A DNA stretch of 64,000 nt from the NCBI GenBank assembly GCA_963666705.2, contig CAXXKO010000016.1, positions 186,001 to 250,000 of the forward strand, read 5' to 3'. How positions within the stretch are numbered: position 1 is the stretch's first letter; each line of letters starts with the position of its first letter. Positions 33,611-42,551 of the stretch are shown here, piece by piece. This stretch comes from G963666705 sp963666705. Lineage in GTDB: Bacteria > Pseudomonadota > Alphaproteobacteria > CADEGL01. The notes under the pieces are model-generated. The model saw only the letters and a program-made list of their open reading frames with translations, was not told the origin of the DNA and did no database searches. The position numbers and the translations under genes are program-made.

Positions 33611-35134
33611 CTATCCCAGCATCTCGCGCAGCGCCGTCTTGAGCACCTTGCCGTAGTTGTTCTTGGGCAGGGCATCGACGAGACGGTAATCGCGCGGGCG
33701 CTTGAAACGGGCGATGTTCTCGAGGCAGAGGGCGTCGAGCGCCGCTTCATCCACCTTGGCGCCGGGGCGCGCGACGACAAAAGCCACCACCTCCTCGCCC
33801 CACTCGGCATGGGGCCGGCCGACCACGGCCGCCTCCGCGACGCCCGGATGCGCGAGCAACACCTCCTCCACCTCGCGCGGGTAGATGTTGGTGCCGCCCG
33901 AAATGATCATGTCCTTGGACCGGTCCTTGAGGGTGAGGAAGCCGTCGTCGTCCATGAAGCCGACATCGCCCGTATGCAGCCAGCCCCCCTTGAGCGTGCG
34001 CGCCGTGGCCTCGGCATCCTTCCAGTAGCCGGCGATCACCGAATCGCCCCGCACCAGCACCTCGCCCAGCTCGCCCGCGGGCAGGGTACGGTCCTCGCCG
34101 TCGGCGACCCGCACCTCGACGAGGGACTGGGCCGTGCCGGCGGAGGCGAGGCGCGCCTCGTACCGGGGGTGGTCGGTCTCGGCATGGCGCGCCCGCGAAA
34201 GCGCGGTGATGGTCATCGGGCTTTCGCCCTGGCCGTAGACCTGCACGAGCTTGTTGCCGAAACGCTTCAGCGCCTTCTTCAGGTCCTCGAGATACATGGG
34301 CCCGCCGCCATAGGCGATGGTCTTGAGGTTGGCGGTATCGGCGTGGCCGGCTTCGGGGCTCTCGGTCAGGCGGTGCACCATGGTGGGGGCGGCGAAGAGG
34401 GTGGCGCCCCGGTGGGCGCGGAGAAGGGCGAAGATCTCCCCCGGCTCGAAGCCGCCCGACTCCGGGATCACCTGCTTGGCCGCCGCCGCCACGTGCGGCA
34501 GCCCATAGATGCCCGAGCCGTGGGACATGGGGGCCGCGTGGATGATGCAGTCGCCGGGATCGATTCCGTCCATGTCCATGAAGTAGCAGGCGCACATGGC
34601 CGCCATGTTGCGGTGGCTGATCATGGCGCCCTTGGGCCGCCCCGTGGTGCCGCTGGTATAGAACAGCCAGCCGAGGTCGTCGGGCGTGCGCGCCTCCAGG
34701 GCAATCGGCTCCGCCTCGAGGAGTGCCACATATTCGGCGCTCTCGACGGAGAGAACGGTTTCAAGGCCCGGCGCTTCCCGGCGCGCCTCCTGGATCGTAT
34801 CGACCAGATCGGGGGTGACGATGGCGAGCTTGGCGTCGCTGTGCCCGAGGATATAGGCGAACTCGCGGGCGTGGAGCTTGGCGTTGACCGGCACGGCGGC
34901 GAGGCCCGCGTGCCAGCAGGCGAAGAACGCCTCCACATAGGCCGGGCAGTTCTTCATGACGAGCGCGACACGGTCGCCGGGGACGAGCCCGTGGCGCGCG
35001 CGCAAGCCCCCGGCGAGCGCCGCCACCCGCATCGCGAGCTCGCGGTAACTCATGAGGTCCCGCGCGCCCAGGGCCACGGCCGGCCTGTCCCCATGGCCGC
35101 GCCCGGCGCGAACCAGGAGGTTGGCGATGTTCAT
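33611..35134 (-). CDS. Class I adenylate-forming acyl-CoA synthetase
   Basis: AMP-dependent synthetase/ligase of 507 residues that activates a carboxylic acid to acyl-AMP and then acyl-CoA. The P-loop-like motif FYTSGTTGRPKGAMISH, the A4/A5 region YGQGESP, the adenine-binding GWLHTGDVGFMDDDGF and the C-terminal hinge KDMIISGGTNIYPREVEE are all intact. The A10 catalytic Lys lies in LPKNNYGKVLK. Size and architecture fit CaiC-like or medium/long-chain ligases; the substrate cannot be told. It overlaps the stop of a 54-residue ORF by four bases (ATGA) and stands downstream of the toxin-antitoxin pair on the same strand. Confidence 0.88.
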   Translation of the reverse strand: MNIANLLVRAGRGHGDRPAVALGARDLMSYRELAMRVAALAGGLRARHGLVPGDRVALVMKNCPAYVEAFFACWHAGLAAVPVNAKLHAREFAYILGHSDAKLAIVTPDLVDTIQEARREAPGLETVLSVESAEYVALLEAEPIALEARTPDDLGWLFYTSGTTGRPKGAMISHRNMAAMCACYFMDMDGIDPGDCIIHAAPMSHGSGIYGLPHVAAAAKQVIPESGGFEPGEIFALLRAHRGATLFAAPTMVHRLTESPEAGHADTANLKTIAYGGGPMYLEDLKKALKRFGNKLVQVYGQGESPMTITALSRARHAETDHPRYEARLASAGTAQSLVEVRVADGEDRTLPAGELGEVLVRGDSVIAGYWKDAEATARTLKGGWLHTGDVGFMDDDGFLTLKDRSKDMIISGGTNIYPREVEEVLLAHPGVAEAAVVGRPHAEWGEEVVAFVVARPGAKVDEAALDALCLENIARFKRPRDYRLVDALPKNNYGKVLKTALREMLG

Positions 35135-35295
35135 GGGACGGCGCCTTCGGTCATCCCACGAGTCTTAGAGGATCGCGCCGCCAGCCGGAAGGACCGACCA
35201 CGCCACCGGCCGCAGCCAGGACCCGGCGGAAGAGCGACTTCGAGCAGAGTATCGTTGGCCGACACGAAAGGATTGATGAATTTCACGCCCCCCAT
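35131..35295 (-). CDS. Small ORF (54 residues) between VapC and acyl-CoA synthetase
   Basis: Unrecognised ORF starting MGGVKFINPFVSANDTLLEV and ending in a basic tail. Its ATG is three bases after the vapC stop and its TGA overlaps the synthetase ATG, so it is placed to couple translation of the two genes. The first 22 residues look like a real protein start, the rest is low-complexity Arg-rich, and it may be the stump of a truncated gene. Low confidence. Confidence 0.3.
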   Translation of the reverse strand: MGGVKFINPFVSANDTLLEVALPPGPGCGRWRGRSFRLAARSSKTRGMTEGAVP

Positions 35296-35298
35296 GGT

Positions 35299-35667
35299 TT
35301 ACCCGTCCTTGAGGTCCTCGCTCACCAACACGCGGCAGCCGGCCTCGCGCGCGACCGCCCAGAGCATGGCGTCCCAAAATGGCATCGTGTCGCGGCGGAT
35401 CGCGGCGATGGCCTCGGCGAATGATTCCTCCGTCGCCGTCCGTACCGGAAACACGGCCCGCCAATCATCGACGAACGCCGACGCCAGCGCCGGATCGAGT
35501 CGTCCTATCCTCGTCACGACAGAGAAGAATTCAGCCAAAGACTGCAGCGTGAGAATGCAGTCGCCGTCGGCCACCCGCCCGATCAGGTCGACGGCGATCT
35601 CGTGCCTGTCGCCCGCGTCGATATCGACCGCATAGACCAGGATATTGGTGTCGAATGTGACTCTCAA
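35299..35667 (-). CDS. PIN-domain toxin, VapC-like
   Basis: PIN-domain ribonuclease of 122 residues. Acidic metal ligands are visible: Asp in VTFDTNILVYAVD, Glu in LQSLAEFFSVV, Asp in RDTMPFWDAMLW and a late acidic pair in VLVSEDLKDG. It presumably cleaves RNA when free of its antitoxin. The TTG start overlaps the antitoxin TGA (TTGA), so synthesis is coupled. The gene order, antitoxin first, is standard. No ATG start exists near the conserved N-terminus, supporting the TTG. Confidence 0.83.
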   Translation of the reverse strand: MRVTFDTNILVYAVDIDAGDRHEIAVDLIGRVADGDCILTLQSLAEFFSVVTRIGRLDPALASAFVDDWRAVFPVRTATEESFAEAIAAIRRDTMPFWDAMLWAVAREAGCRVLVSEDLKDG

Positions 35668-35906
35668 CGCTCGTGCATCTCGTCCCGAGATGCCCGCAAT
35701 TGGCCGAGATGGGCGCCTTTTCGCATCCGTCGAATCATGCGCGCGGCCGCCCGCGCGCGCTTGCGTTCCACCGCCCCGTCGGCCACCGGCCCTAACTTCA
35801 CCACCGGCTTGCCGCGACTCGTGATGATAATCTCCTCTCCGTCCGCCGCCCTGGACAGAAGCCGGGAAAAGGCTTGGTTTGCGTCTCGCGCGGAAACACT
35901 CCTCAT
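35664..35906 (-). CDS. Phd/YefM-type antitoxin
   Basis: Antitoxin of 80 residues with the Phd/YefM N-terminal DNA-binding fold (MRSVSARDANQAFSRLLSRA, then EEIIITSRGKPVVKLGPV) and a basic, probably disordered C-terminal half that would wrap the toxin. ATG at 35906 follows GGAGAG. It should repress its own promoter together with VapC. The pairing of a Phd-type antitoxin with a PIN toxin is common. Confidence 0.85.
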   Translation of the reverse strand: MRSVSARDANQAFSRLLSRAADGEEIIITSRGKPVVKLGPVADGAVERKRARAAARMIRRMRKGAHLGQLRASRDEMHER

Positions 35907-36040
35907 ATGCGTCTCTCCGAGATATTTCTCTTTGTAGCGATGTACCTGCAACATAAAAAAGAAGGTGTGCCGTCAATCGACGCCCCGCCCCTAGCGGTTG
36001 CGGCCGACGAGGCGCGAAGCAACAGGGCCGGTCGGCGCGC

Positions 36041-36904
36041 TCAGGCGTCGGGCGCGATGCGGGCGAGAAGGCCGTAATGGTCCGAGACCGGCACCCGCCG
36101 GCCGTCGGCCAGGGTGACGCAACTTTCGTGCAGGACGACGCGTGCGTCCTCGACCCGGCAGCCGGCCCCTTGCCCGGTGCGCAGGAGGATGTGATCGATC
36201 CGCTGGGGCGGCAGGGCCCGATTGCCGGCGCCGGCGATGACGGGGTTCCCCGGGTCCCAGGTGATCCCCACCTCGGGCACCCCGCCCATGGCCGCAAAGG
36301 CATCGACGAAGCCGGTCGCGATGACCTGGCGGTAGTTGGCGACGGAGCTCGTCGCCCCGGCGTTGAGGTCGCCGGCGATCACGGTGAGCTCGGACGCGTC
36401 CCCGTCGGCGTGGCGCAGAAGCTCCCCGATCTGGTCGGCGCGGCAGGCCTCGGCGCGGGCGCTTTCGGGATGGCTGAAGAGCCCGCCGGCGATCGTCTGG
36501 CAGGTCAGCACCCGGCAGCGCCCGACCCCGGGCAGGCGCAGGACGCATTCGAGCAGCCCCTTGCGGATGGCAAGCTTCTCCTCGACGAACCCGGCACGGA
36601 ACTCCCGCACCCGGACCGCCTCGATCTCATGGCGGGAGAGGACGAGGAGGCCGGTGCCGAGGGGCGGGCCGGGATGGCTGAGGCCCGCGCAATGGGGATA
36701 GAGGTCCCTGAGGCTCGCGGCCAGGAAGGCGCGGTGGGGCCGGCGGAACACCTCCTGCAGGCACACCACGTCGGCCCCGAGCGCGCGCACCGCGCCCGGC
36801 AGGGCCGCCAGCCTGGCCGCGAGGTGTGGCGCCGTCGGATAGAGCGGCGCGCCGAGGAACCGGATTTCGAGCAGGAAGGTATTGAGGGTCAGGAAAGTGA
36901 TCAC
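36041..36904 (-). CDS. Endonuclease/exonuclease/phosphatase (EEP) family hydrolase
   Basis: Metal-dependent phosphodiesterase-fold protein of 287 residues. Family marks are the N-terminal LTLNTFLL Asn, the metal Glu in VVCLQEVFRR, the central TVIAGDLNAGA Asp/Asn pair, the RIDHILLR motif and the catalytic VSDHYGLLARI Asp-His near the end. The spacing resembles neutral sphingomyelinase-type lipid phosphodiesterases, but nucleic acid or other phosphodiesters are possible. No signal peptide is evident. It lies 37 bp upstream of the EEP-independent PDZ gene's stop-side neighbour and in the same orientation as the whole block. Confidence 0.82.
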   Translation of the reverse strand: MITFLTLNTFLLEIRFLGAPLYPTAPHLAARLAALPGAVRALGADVVCLQEVFRRPHRAFLAASLRDLYPHCAGLSHPGPPLGTGLLVLSRHEIEAVRVREFRAGFVEEKLAIRKGLLECVLRLPGVGRCRVLTCQTIAGGLFSHPESARAEACRADQIGELLRHADGDASELTVIAGDLNAGATSSVANYRQVIATGFVDAFAAMGGVPEVGITWDPGNPVIAGAGNRALPPQRIDHILLRTGQGAGCRVEDARVVLHESCVTLADGRRVPVSDHYGLLARIAPDA

Positions 36905-36941
36905 GGCCGGCCGCCCCCGGCCCGATTGGTGCTGGGGGCAC

Positions 36942-37919
36942 TCAATGCAGGCGCGGCGCCTTGAGGTAGGTCGAGCGGTCGGCGGAGCGGATCTCGATCT
37001 CCCCCTCCTCGTCGTCGCGCAGGATGGTCAGCGGGATCTCGACGCCGGCGGGCCCGAGTCCCCAGATGCGGCGGAACATGGTGACCAGATCGGTGACCGG
37101 CTCGCCGGCGACCCGCAGCACCCGGTCGCCGGACTCGATGCCCGCCGCCGCCGCCGGCCCACCATCCGCGAGGCCCACCACCACGAGCTTGTCGTCCATG
37201 TCGGCCGTGTACATGCCGAGCCAGGGCTGGGGTGGGGCGTCGACCTTGCCGAACTTCAGCAGCTCGTCGAGGATCGGGGGCAGGATGTCGATGGGGACAA
37301 TCATGTTGCCCTCGAGGCTGGCGGCCCCGAGGCGCACGCCCTGGACGAACAGAGAGCCGATGCCCTGCAAGCGGCCATCCCGTCCGATGAGGGCGGCGCC
37401 GCCCCAGTTGGGGTGTGGCGGTGCCGTGAATATGGCCTCGTCCAGCACGTATTCCCAATAGCCGGCGAACTCGTGCCGCGCCACCACCCGGGCATCGAGC
37501 GCCCGCCTGAGGCCGCCGTGGCCGGCGACGATCGCCTGCCCCCCCACTTCCGTGTCCCGCGCGGCGCCAAGCTCGAGCGGCTTCGTGCCCAGTCGGCCCA
37601 GGGCCTGGACGAGGCCCAGGCCCGTCTTGTGGTCGTAGGCGACGACATGCGCCGGTACCGTCGTCCCGTTGTGGGCCGTCAGCCACACCGTCTCCGCCTC
37701 GGTAATGAGATATCCGACGGTCACGACCAGGCCGTCGGCCTCGATCAGCACCCCGTTGCCGGCCCGCTCGGTGCCGAGCACGGAAGCGGTGAAGGCATCC
37801 TCCGGGACCTTCGCGTGGAGGGCGACGACGGCCGAGAGCGCCGCGTCGAGGTCGAAGGCCAGATCTTCCCGCCGCGGCCTGGCTCCCACGGGAAATTCCC
37901 AGTCACCATCGCTTGGCAT
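36942..37919 (-). CDS. Trypsin-fold PDZ protein lacking the catalytic triad (HtrA-like)
   Basis: HtrA/DegP-like protein of 325 residues with a trypsin-like domain (about 30-200) and a C-terminal PDZ domain (WLGMYTADMDDKLVVVGLAD, SGDRVLRVAGEPV). All three catalytic positions are replaced: His in the TNxH motif is Tyr70 (VVTVGYLIT), the Asp of TDLAVL is Gly100 (KTGLGLV), and the Ser of GNSGG is Trp172 (PNWGGAAL). It cannot be a serine protease by the usual mechanism and may be a chaperone-like or scaffolding protein. No signal peptide is seen, so it is probably cytoplasmic. Confidence 0.82.
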   Translation of the reverse strand: MPSDGDWEFPVGARPRREDLAFDLDAALSAVVALHAKVPEDAFTASVLGTERAGNGVLIEADGLVVTVGYLITEAETVWLTAHNGTTVPAHVVAYDHKTGLGLVQALGRLGTKPLELGAARDTEVGGQAIVAGHGGLRRALDARVVARHEFAGYWEYVLDEAIFTAPPHPNWGGAALIGRDGRLQGIGSLFVQGVRLGAASLEGNMIVPIDILPPILDELLKFGKVDAPPQPWLGMYTADMDDKLVVVGLADGGPAAAAGIESGDRVLRVAGEPVTDLVTMFRRIWGLGPAGVEIPLTILRDDEEGEIEIRSADRSTYLKAPRLH

Positions 37920-37976
37920 GACGTGCTCCCATCTCCCGGCCCGCGGCCTCGCGGCGCTTCGGCAAGGCGGGCACCC

Positions 37977-38822
37977 TCAACGCTCCGCCTCCTCGAGGTC
38001 GCGGCTCGTGTCGCGGGTGAGGTCGGCGGTCATGAAATCGAGCGTGACCGGCAGGCCGAGCTCGAGCTTGGCGATGTGCTGGACCCCCAGGGTGGCGGCG
38101 GTCATGCGGCACTCGATCAGATGGCCGCCATGCTGGCGGTCCTCGGTCAGGAAATGGATGTGATAGCCGGGGACGTTGATCGACTGCATGAAGGGCGGCG
38201 TCCAGAAGCCGGCCATGGTGCCGCGGACGTTCTCGAATTCGAAGGTCGGCTGGTCCCGCGTGACCTCGACCAGGGGGCGGTAGTTGTCCTGCTTGGGGAC
38301 GGAGCGCGTCTTCACGAAATCGAACACGCCGTCGAGCCGGATGGCGTAGAGCATGTTCTGGGAGGGGATGTTGTCGAGGATCAGCCGGTCGACCTCGGGC
38401 CAGCTGAAGTGCCCCTCGACCTCCTCCACCGTGTCCGGGGCGTAGAAGGTCACACAGGCGAAGGGGGTCTTGGCTTCATCCGACACTTCGTAGGCCAACT
38501 CGTCGGACCGGAGCTGCCAGACCTCGCCGTCGATGATCACCATCTCGCCGTCGAGGTCGTTGAAGGTGCCGAGCCCGAAATCGCCGTGATGGCGCAGGTC
38601 CGCGACGGTCGTGTTCTCGCGGTAGATGCCCTCGACGAGGGCGTTGATGGGGGCCGAGAGGAAGACCGCGTTGCCCTCCTCGTCGTTGCGCATCAGCCGG
38701 CGCAGGGCGAGGTCGATCACTTCCTCCTCGCTGTGCCCGGTGCGCTCGCGCCAATGATCGAGCCGCGCGCGCAGGTCGGGCGATATGTTTAGGCGGCCCG
38801 CCCCGGCGTCCCCTTCTCCCAT
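37977..38822 (-). CDS. Alpha-acetolactate decarboxylase with N-terminal RHH-like domain
   Basis: Protein of 281 residues. The C-terminal 230 or so match acetolactate decarboxylase, which makes acetoin from acetolactate: HHGDFGLGTFNDLDGEMVII, the SQNMLYAIRLDG segment and the zinc-site GYHIHFLTEDRQHGGHL with three His. The N-terminal 45 residues (RLNISPDLRARLDHWRERTG, then HSEEEVIDLALRRLM) form a strand-helix-helix pattern like CopG/Arc DNA-binding proteins, which is unusual on this enzyme. ATG at 38822 follows GGAGG. No acetolactate synthase is adjacent. It lies 128 bp downstream of pelG on the same strand. Confidence 0.8.
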   Translation of the reverse strand: MGEGDAGAGRLNISPDLRARLDHWRERTGHSEEEVIDLALRRLMRNDEEGNAVFLSAPINALVEGIYRENTTVADLRHHGDFGLGTFNDLDGEMVIIDGEVWQLRSDELAYEVSDEAKTPFACVTFYAPDTVEEVEGHFSWPEVDRLILDNIPSQNMLYAIRLDGVFDFVKTRSVPKQDNYRPLVEVTRDQPTFEFENVRGTMAGFWTPPFMQSINVPGYHIHFLTEDRQHGGHLIECRMTAATLGVQHIAKLELGLPVTLDFMTADLTRDTSRDLEEAER

Positions 38823-38950
38823 CGCCAAATCCTCCGACTTTGATATGAGTTCGCTATTCTAGCACAGCCGGAAACCCGCTCCTCGATCCAAAGACCCCGC
38901 CGAAGCAGAAAACCCACGCTGCCGGCGCTCCCAGGCGGCCCGAACATGCC

Positions 38951-40333
38951 TCAACTCTGTACCGAAGCGTTGTTGCGCACGAAGGTGAGGTAGGGGAGCC
39001 GGCCCAGATAGTAGCCGGTGAGCCCCGCCGCCACCATGAAGGTCACGATCATCGACAGCAAGTAACCGTAGCCGTAGTAGGCGAAGCCGAGCTCGAGCGT
39101 CACCCAGGAGAAGAGGCCGTTGGTGACCAGCATGAGCGTGAAGATGCGTAGGGCCGCCCGGCGCAGGTCGAAATAGGCGATGATGACCGTGAGCGCCAAG
39201 ATCAGCATCTGGAAGAAGGCGCCGAGGACGCCGATGCGGAACATGCTGAGCTGTAGGAAATTGAACCCCATGGCGCTGAAGATGGTGGGCGCGAGGGCGA
39301 TGGTGACGACGCATATCGCCCCCTGCAGGATGAGGAGGTTGCGCCCGCTGCGCATGACGGTGGTCACCAGCGCGCGCTGATTGTCGGCGATCCGCTGATA
39401 GGTGGCGTGGTGTTGGATGTCGCGGTAGAAGGCCAGGTACTTCTCGAAAAACGCGGTCTCGACCGTCAGCACGAACGCGGCCAGCGACGGCACCACGGTC
39501 AGGAAGGCGAGGAACATGGCGCTGTCGTAGTCGGGGAAGGTAACGAAGCCGCCATGCCCGATCTCGCGCTCGGGCGCCAGCCACATGACCCATTTGTCGA
39601 TCCAGATGGCGGTGTTGTAGATGACGCCCGCGGCGGCCAGGTCCCAATAGGGCCGGTAATAGTCGAAGAAGCCGAAGGGGCGGATGCAGATGCACGGGTA
39701 CTCGGCGAAGATGCGGGCGATGAGGCCGAACAGGATCAGCACCAGCCCGGCGCTGAAGCCGAGCAGCATCCCGAGCACGCCGAGGTCGAGCGAGAGGTAG
39801 ACCGCGCCGAAGGCGCCGAGCAGCATGCCGGTCGCGAAAGCCCGGGTGATCGCTTTGAAGTCCTTCATGGCCGTGAGAAAAATCGACACCACCCAGATGC
39901 CGGCGATGAGGAAGTAGTTGGCGATCGCGGCAAGCTGGACGAGCAGGTTCAGCTCGATGAAGAAGAGGTAGAAGGGGATCACCACCACGGCCTGGGTCAC
40001 GAAGGCCAGGAAGAGGGAGCCGAGCAGGAGGCCCACCGCGCCGCTCACGTCCTTGCGATAGATCATGTCCGAGAGGTAGCGGGTCGCCACCAGGAGAATG
40101 GGCCCGGTGAAGACGAGTGAGAAGGCGAAGTTGTAGATGATCACCAGGCGGAAGGTGGTGACCTCGTAGAGCCGGTCGAGGTCGGCCGTGAGCGCCGAGA
40201 TCGCCCCCAGGGAGAGCACCGTGAACAGCCACGGCCCGCTCGACGCCATCGCCGCGTGGGTGTAGCCCTGCATGATGCCGAGGAGGTCGTCGCGCCGGGT
40301 CAGCTTGCGCAGGACGAATCCGATGCCGGCCAT
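38951..40333 (-). CDS. pelG: Pel polysaccharide membrane transporter PelG
   Basis: Multi-spanning inner-membrane protein of 460 residues, PelG family (polysaccharide flippase-like). It begins MAGIGFVLRKLTRRDDLLGI, typical for PelG, and has about twelve hydrophobic helices. PelG forms the synthase/export complex with PelD, PelE and PelF and moves the polymer across the inner membrane. Its ATG lies 12 bp after the pelF stop. It is the last pel gene of the operon. Confidence 0.92.
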   Translation of the reverse strand: MAGIGFVLRKLTRRDDLLGIMQGYTHAAMASSGPWLFTVLSLGAISALTADLDRLYEVTTFRLVIIYNFAFSLVFTGPILLVATRYLSDMIYRKDVSGAVGLLLGSLFLAFVTQAVVVIPFYLFFIELNLLVQLAAIANYFLIAGIWVVSIFLTAMKDFKAITRAFATGMLLGAFGAVYLSLDLGVLGMLLGFSAGLVLILFGLIARIFAEYPCICIRPFGFFDYYRPYWDLAAAGVIYNTAIWIDKWVMWLAPEREIGHGGFVTFPDYDSAMFLAFLTVVPSLAAFVLTVETAFFEKYLAFYRDIQHHATYQRIADNQRALVTTVMRSGRNLLILQGAICVVTIALAPTIFSAMGFNFLQLSMFRIGVLGAFFQMLILALTVIIAYFDLRRAALRIFTLMLVTNGLFSWVTLELGFAYYGYGYLLSMIVTFMVAAGLTGYYLGRLPYLTFVRNNASVQS

Positions 40334-40345
40334 CGGGGGGCGCCC

Positions 40346-41899
40346 CTATTCCGCGGCCCGTGCCGGCGGCGTGGCCGCCTGGGCCGTGCGGGTGGGCAGG
40401 GCGCGGCATTCCTCGTAAAGCGCGCGGTACAGCCGGTCCTGGTCGATCTTGTCGTAATAGCGCTCGACACGGGCGCGGATGATCTCGCTGCACCGGCGGT
40501 ACCAGTCCGGCTCGGTCAACAGCCGGACACAGGCCTGTGCTGTCGCGCGCGGGTTGGAGAGCGGGGTGATGACGCCGCCGGGGCCGAGCGCCGGCGCCTC
40601 GTCGCTCCGCCCCATGATCAGCTCCCGGCAGGCGCCCACGTTGGTCGCCACGGTCGGGATGCCGGCGGCGCCGCCCTCGAGGATCACCAGCGGCATGCCC
40701 TCGGAGATGCTGGTCAACACGAGGATGTCGATCTCGCCCAGCACGTCGTCGAGCTTCATGCGCCCGGTGAATGTGATGGTATCGCCAAGGTCCATCTGCG
40801 CCACCATGTCGGCGCAGTCCTCATAATAATCCTCGTCCTCGTCGTAGGGGCCGATGACCTTGACCGCAACGTCGAAAACCTCTTCCCGGACCATGGCGCA
40901 GGCCCGGATGAAGGTCTTCACGTCCTTGATCGGCACCACCCGCCCGATGAAGCCGACGGTTGGCGCGCGCCCTTCGGCGCCGGGCCGATGGCCCGGCCGG
41001 GCGAGCGCCGAATAGCGCGCGTAATCGACGCCATTGGGGATTATGGAGAGCCGCTCGGGCGGTGCTCCGTCGTCGAGCTGGAGCTGCTGGTTGCCCTCGT
41101 AGAGGATGATGATGTTCCGGCAGGCGCCGTAGCAGGCCCGCGAATAACAGGCGAAGGTGTCCATCCACAGGTCCTTGAGGTCGCGGCTCGAGCGGCCGAC
41201 GGTGAGGTCCATCTCGCCCGATTCGAACTGCCAGTTCGCCATGGCGATCTCGATCCGGCGCTCGTTCGTGTAGATGCCGTGCTCGGAGACGATGGCGGGC
41301 CGGCCGGTCTCGAGCACGGCCCGCGCCGCCAGCAGGCCGGCATACCCCGTGGACACCGTGTGGTAGACCTGCGCCGCCGGCAGGTCGGAGAGCAGGACCG
41401 AAAACAAGCCACCGAAGAGCGCCCGCCAGGTCCAGAAATAGTCGAGGAAAGAGGCGTCGGGGAGGGCGCGCTCGTACATGCGCAGGAGCATGCGCCAGGC
41501 CGACGGGGAATTGAGCAGGATGCGCCCGCCGAGCCGGTCGCGCACCGGCGCCAGGAGGCCGAGCGCCTCGCCCAGCTCGGGGAGGCCGCCGCCCTCGGTC
41601 TGAATCCGGGTCAGCGGGGCCTCCAGCGCGCCGAAGAATTCCTCCATGCGGGGGATGCGGCGGGCGCCGTGGGCCATTTCCTGGATGTAGGCGTGCTCGA
41701 TTCCGACCACGTTGCCGGGCACTTCGTAACGCGGCTCGCGCCGCTCATGGCTCGGCAGCAGACTCACGAGGTAGAAGCTCAGGTCGTCCTGGGCGCGGAT
41801 CAGGTCGTGGGTCCATGACGAGACCCCGCCCGCGACGTAGGGATAGGTGCCTTCGAGGATCAGGCAGACATCGGCCTCGAACGCCGGCTCCACCACCAT
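40346..41899 (-). CDS. pelF: Pel polysaccharide glycosyltransferase PelF
   Basis: Cytosolic GT4-type glycosyltransferase of 517 residues that polymerises the Pel chain from UDP-sugars. PelF marks are the start DVCLILEGTYPYVAGGVSSW, the central SEHGIYTNERRIEI, the GT-B donor site TVGFIGRVVPIKDVKTFI and the acceptor/EX7E-like region SISEGMPLVILEGGAAGIP. ATG at 41899 follows a G-rich ribosome site, eight bases after the pelC stop. It is recruited to the membrane by PelG/PelD/PelE. Confidence 0.94.
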   Translation of the reverse strand: MVVEPAFEADVCLILEGTYPYVAGGVSSWTHDLIRAQDDLSFYLVSLLPSHERREPRYEVPGNVVGIEHAYIQEMAHGARRIPRMEEFFGALEAPLTRIQTEGGGLPELGEALGLLAPVRDRLGGRILLNSPSAWRMLLRMYERALPDASFLDYFWTWRALFGGLFSVLLSDLPAAQVYHTVSTGYAGLLAARAVLETGRPAIVSEHGIYTNERRIEIAMANWQFESGEMDLTVGRSSRDLKDLWMDTFACYSRACYGACRNIIILYEGNQQLQLDDGAPPERLSIIPNGVDYARYSALARPGHRPGAEGRAPTVGFIGRVVPIKDVKTFIRACAMVREEVFDVAVKVIGPYDEDEDYYEDCADMVAQMDLGDTITFTGRMKLDDVLGEIDILVLTSISEGMPLVILEGGAAGIPTVATNVGACRELIMGRSDEAPALGPGGVITPLSNPRATAQACVRLLTEPDWYRRCSEIIRARVERYYDKIDQDRLYRALYEECRALPTRTAQAATPPARAAE

Positions 41900-41907
41900 G
41901 CCCCCCG

Positions 41908-42471
41908 CTACCTGGCCGCGCCCGCGAGGCCGTCGATCATGTCGCCGACCAGGTTTTGCGCGGTCTCGTTGAGGCTCGGGCGGCGCAGGATGCCGATGCC
42001 GACGGCGCTGTCGCTCGCCGCCCAAATGACGGTGCCGTCGGGCCGCACGAGGCGCATGTTGATGCCGACCGAGGGCTCCTCCTTGAGCCCGAACTGGTAA
42101 CGGTATTCGGTCACGCCGCCGACCAGGACAGCATCGACCCCGAGGGCCTCGGCGACCGCGCTGGCGACGGTCTCCTCGCCCAGCCCCGCGAGCTCGATGC
42201 CGAGCGCCACCAGCCGCAGCCGCATCTCGGACTCCTCGAGCGGCTTGAAGAGGCCGCGCCCGTAGAGCTCGTTGAGGACGAGCTGGCTGATGATGAGGCC
42301 CGCGCGCGGGTGGGTCGAAAGGTTCTCGAAAGGCGCGACCGCGACGCTCATGCCCTGGTCGGGCGGTGCGGAGGCATCGACATAGAGCGTGCCCTCGGAG
42401 AACGGGGCGCAGGCGGCGAGGAGGAGCAGCAAGCCGGCGGAGGCACGCGCTATGGCGCGACGACGGCCCAT
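41908..42471 (-). CDS. pelC: Outer-membrane lipoprotein PelC
   Basis: Lipoprotein of 187 residues with a basic N-terminus, hydrophobic stretch and lipobox (LLLLAAC). The mature part has the PelC pattern: MSVAVAPFENLSTHPRAGLI, LVLNELYGRGLF, and DAVLVGGVTEYRYQFG. In P. aeruginosa PelC forms a dodecameric ring at the outer membrane that works with PelB to export the polymer. ATG at 42471. It lies 80 bp after the barrel gene. Confidence 0.83.
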   Translation of the reverse strand: MGRRRAIARASAGLLLLLAACAPFSEGTLYVDASAPPDQGMSVAVAPFENLSTHPRAGLIISQLVLNELYGRGLFKPLEESEMRLRLVALGIELAGLGEETVASAVAEALGVDAVLVGGVTEYRYQFGLKEEPSVGINMRLVRPDGTVIWAASDSAVGIGILRRPSLNETAQNLVGDMIDGLAGAAR

Positions 42472-42551
42472 GGGGGGTATCCGTCCCGTTCGGGTTCGAG
42501 GAATGCCGCGCCACTCTAGCGCGCCGGCGGGGAAATGCGAGCCCGCCAAGG

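Noticed and set aside
35299..36303. A single long protein over the toxin-antitoxin region
   Set aside because: The conserved PIN domain begins at the TTG overlapping the antitoxin stop; the upstream extension is out-of-frame shadow of the antitoxin and EEP genes.
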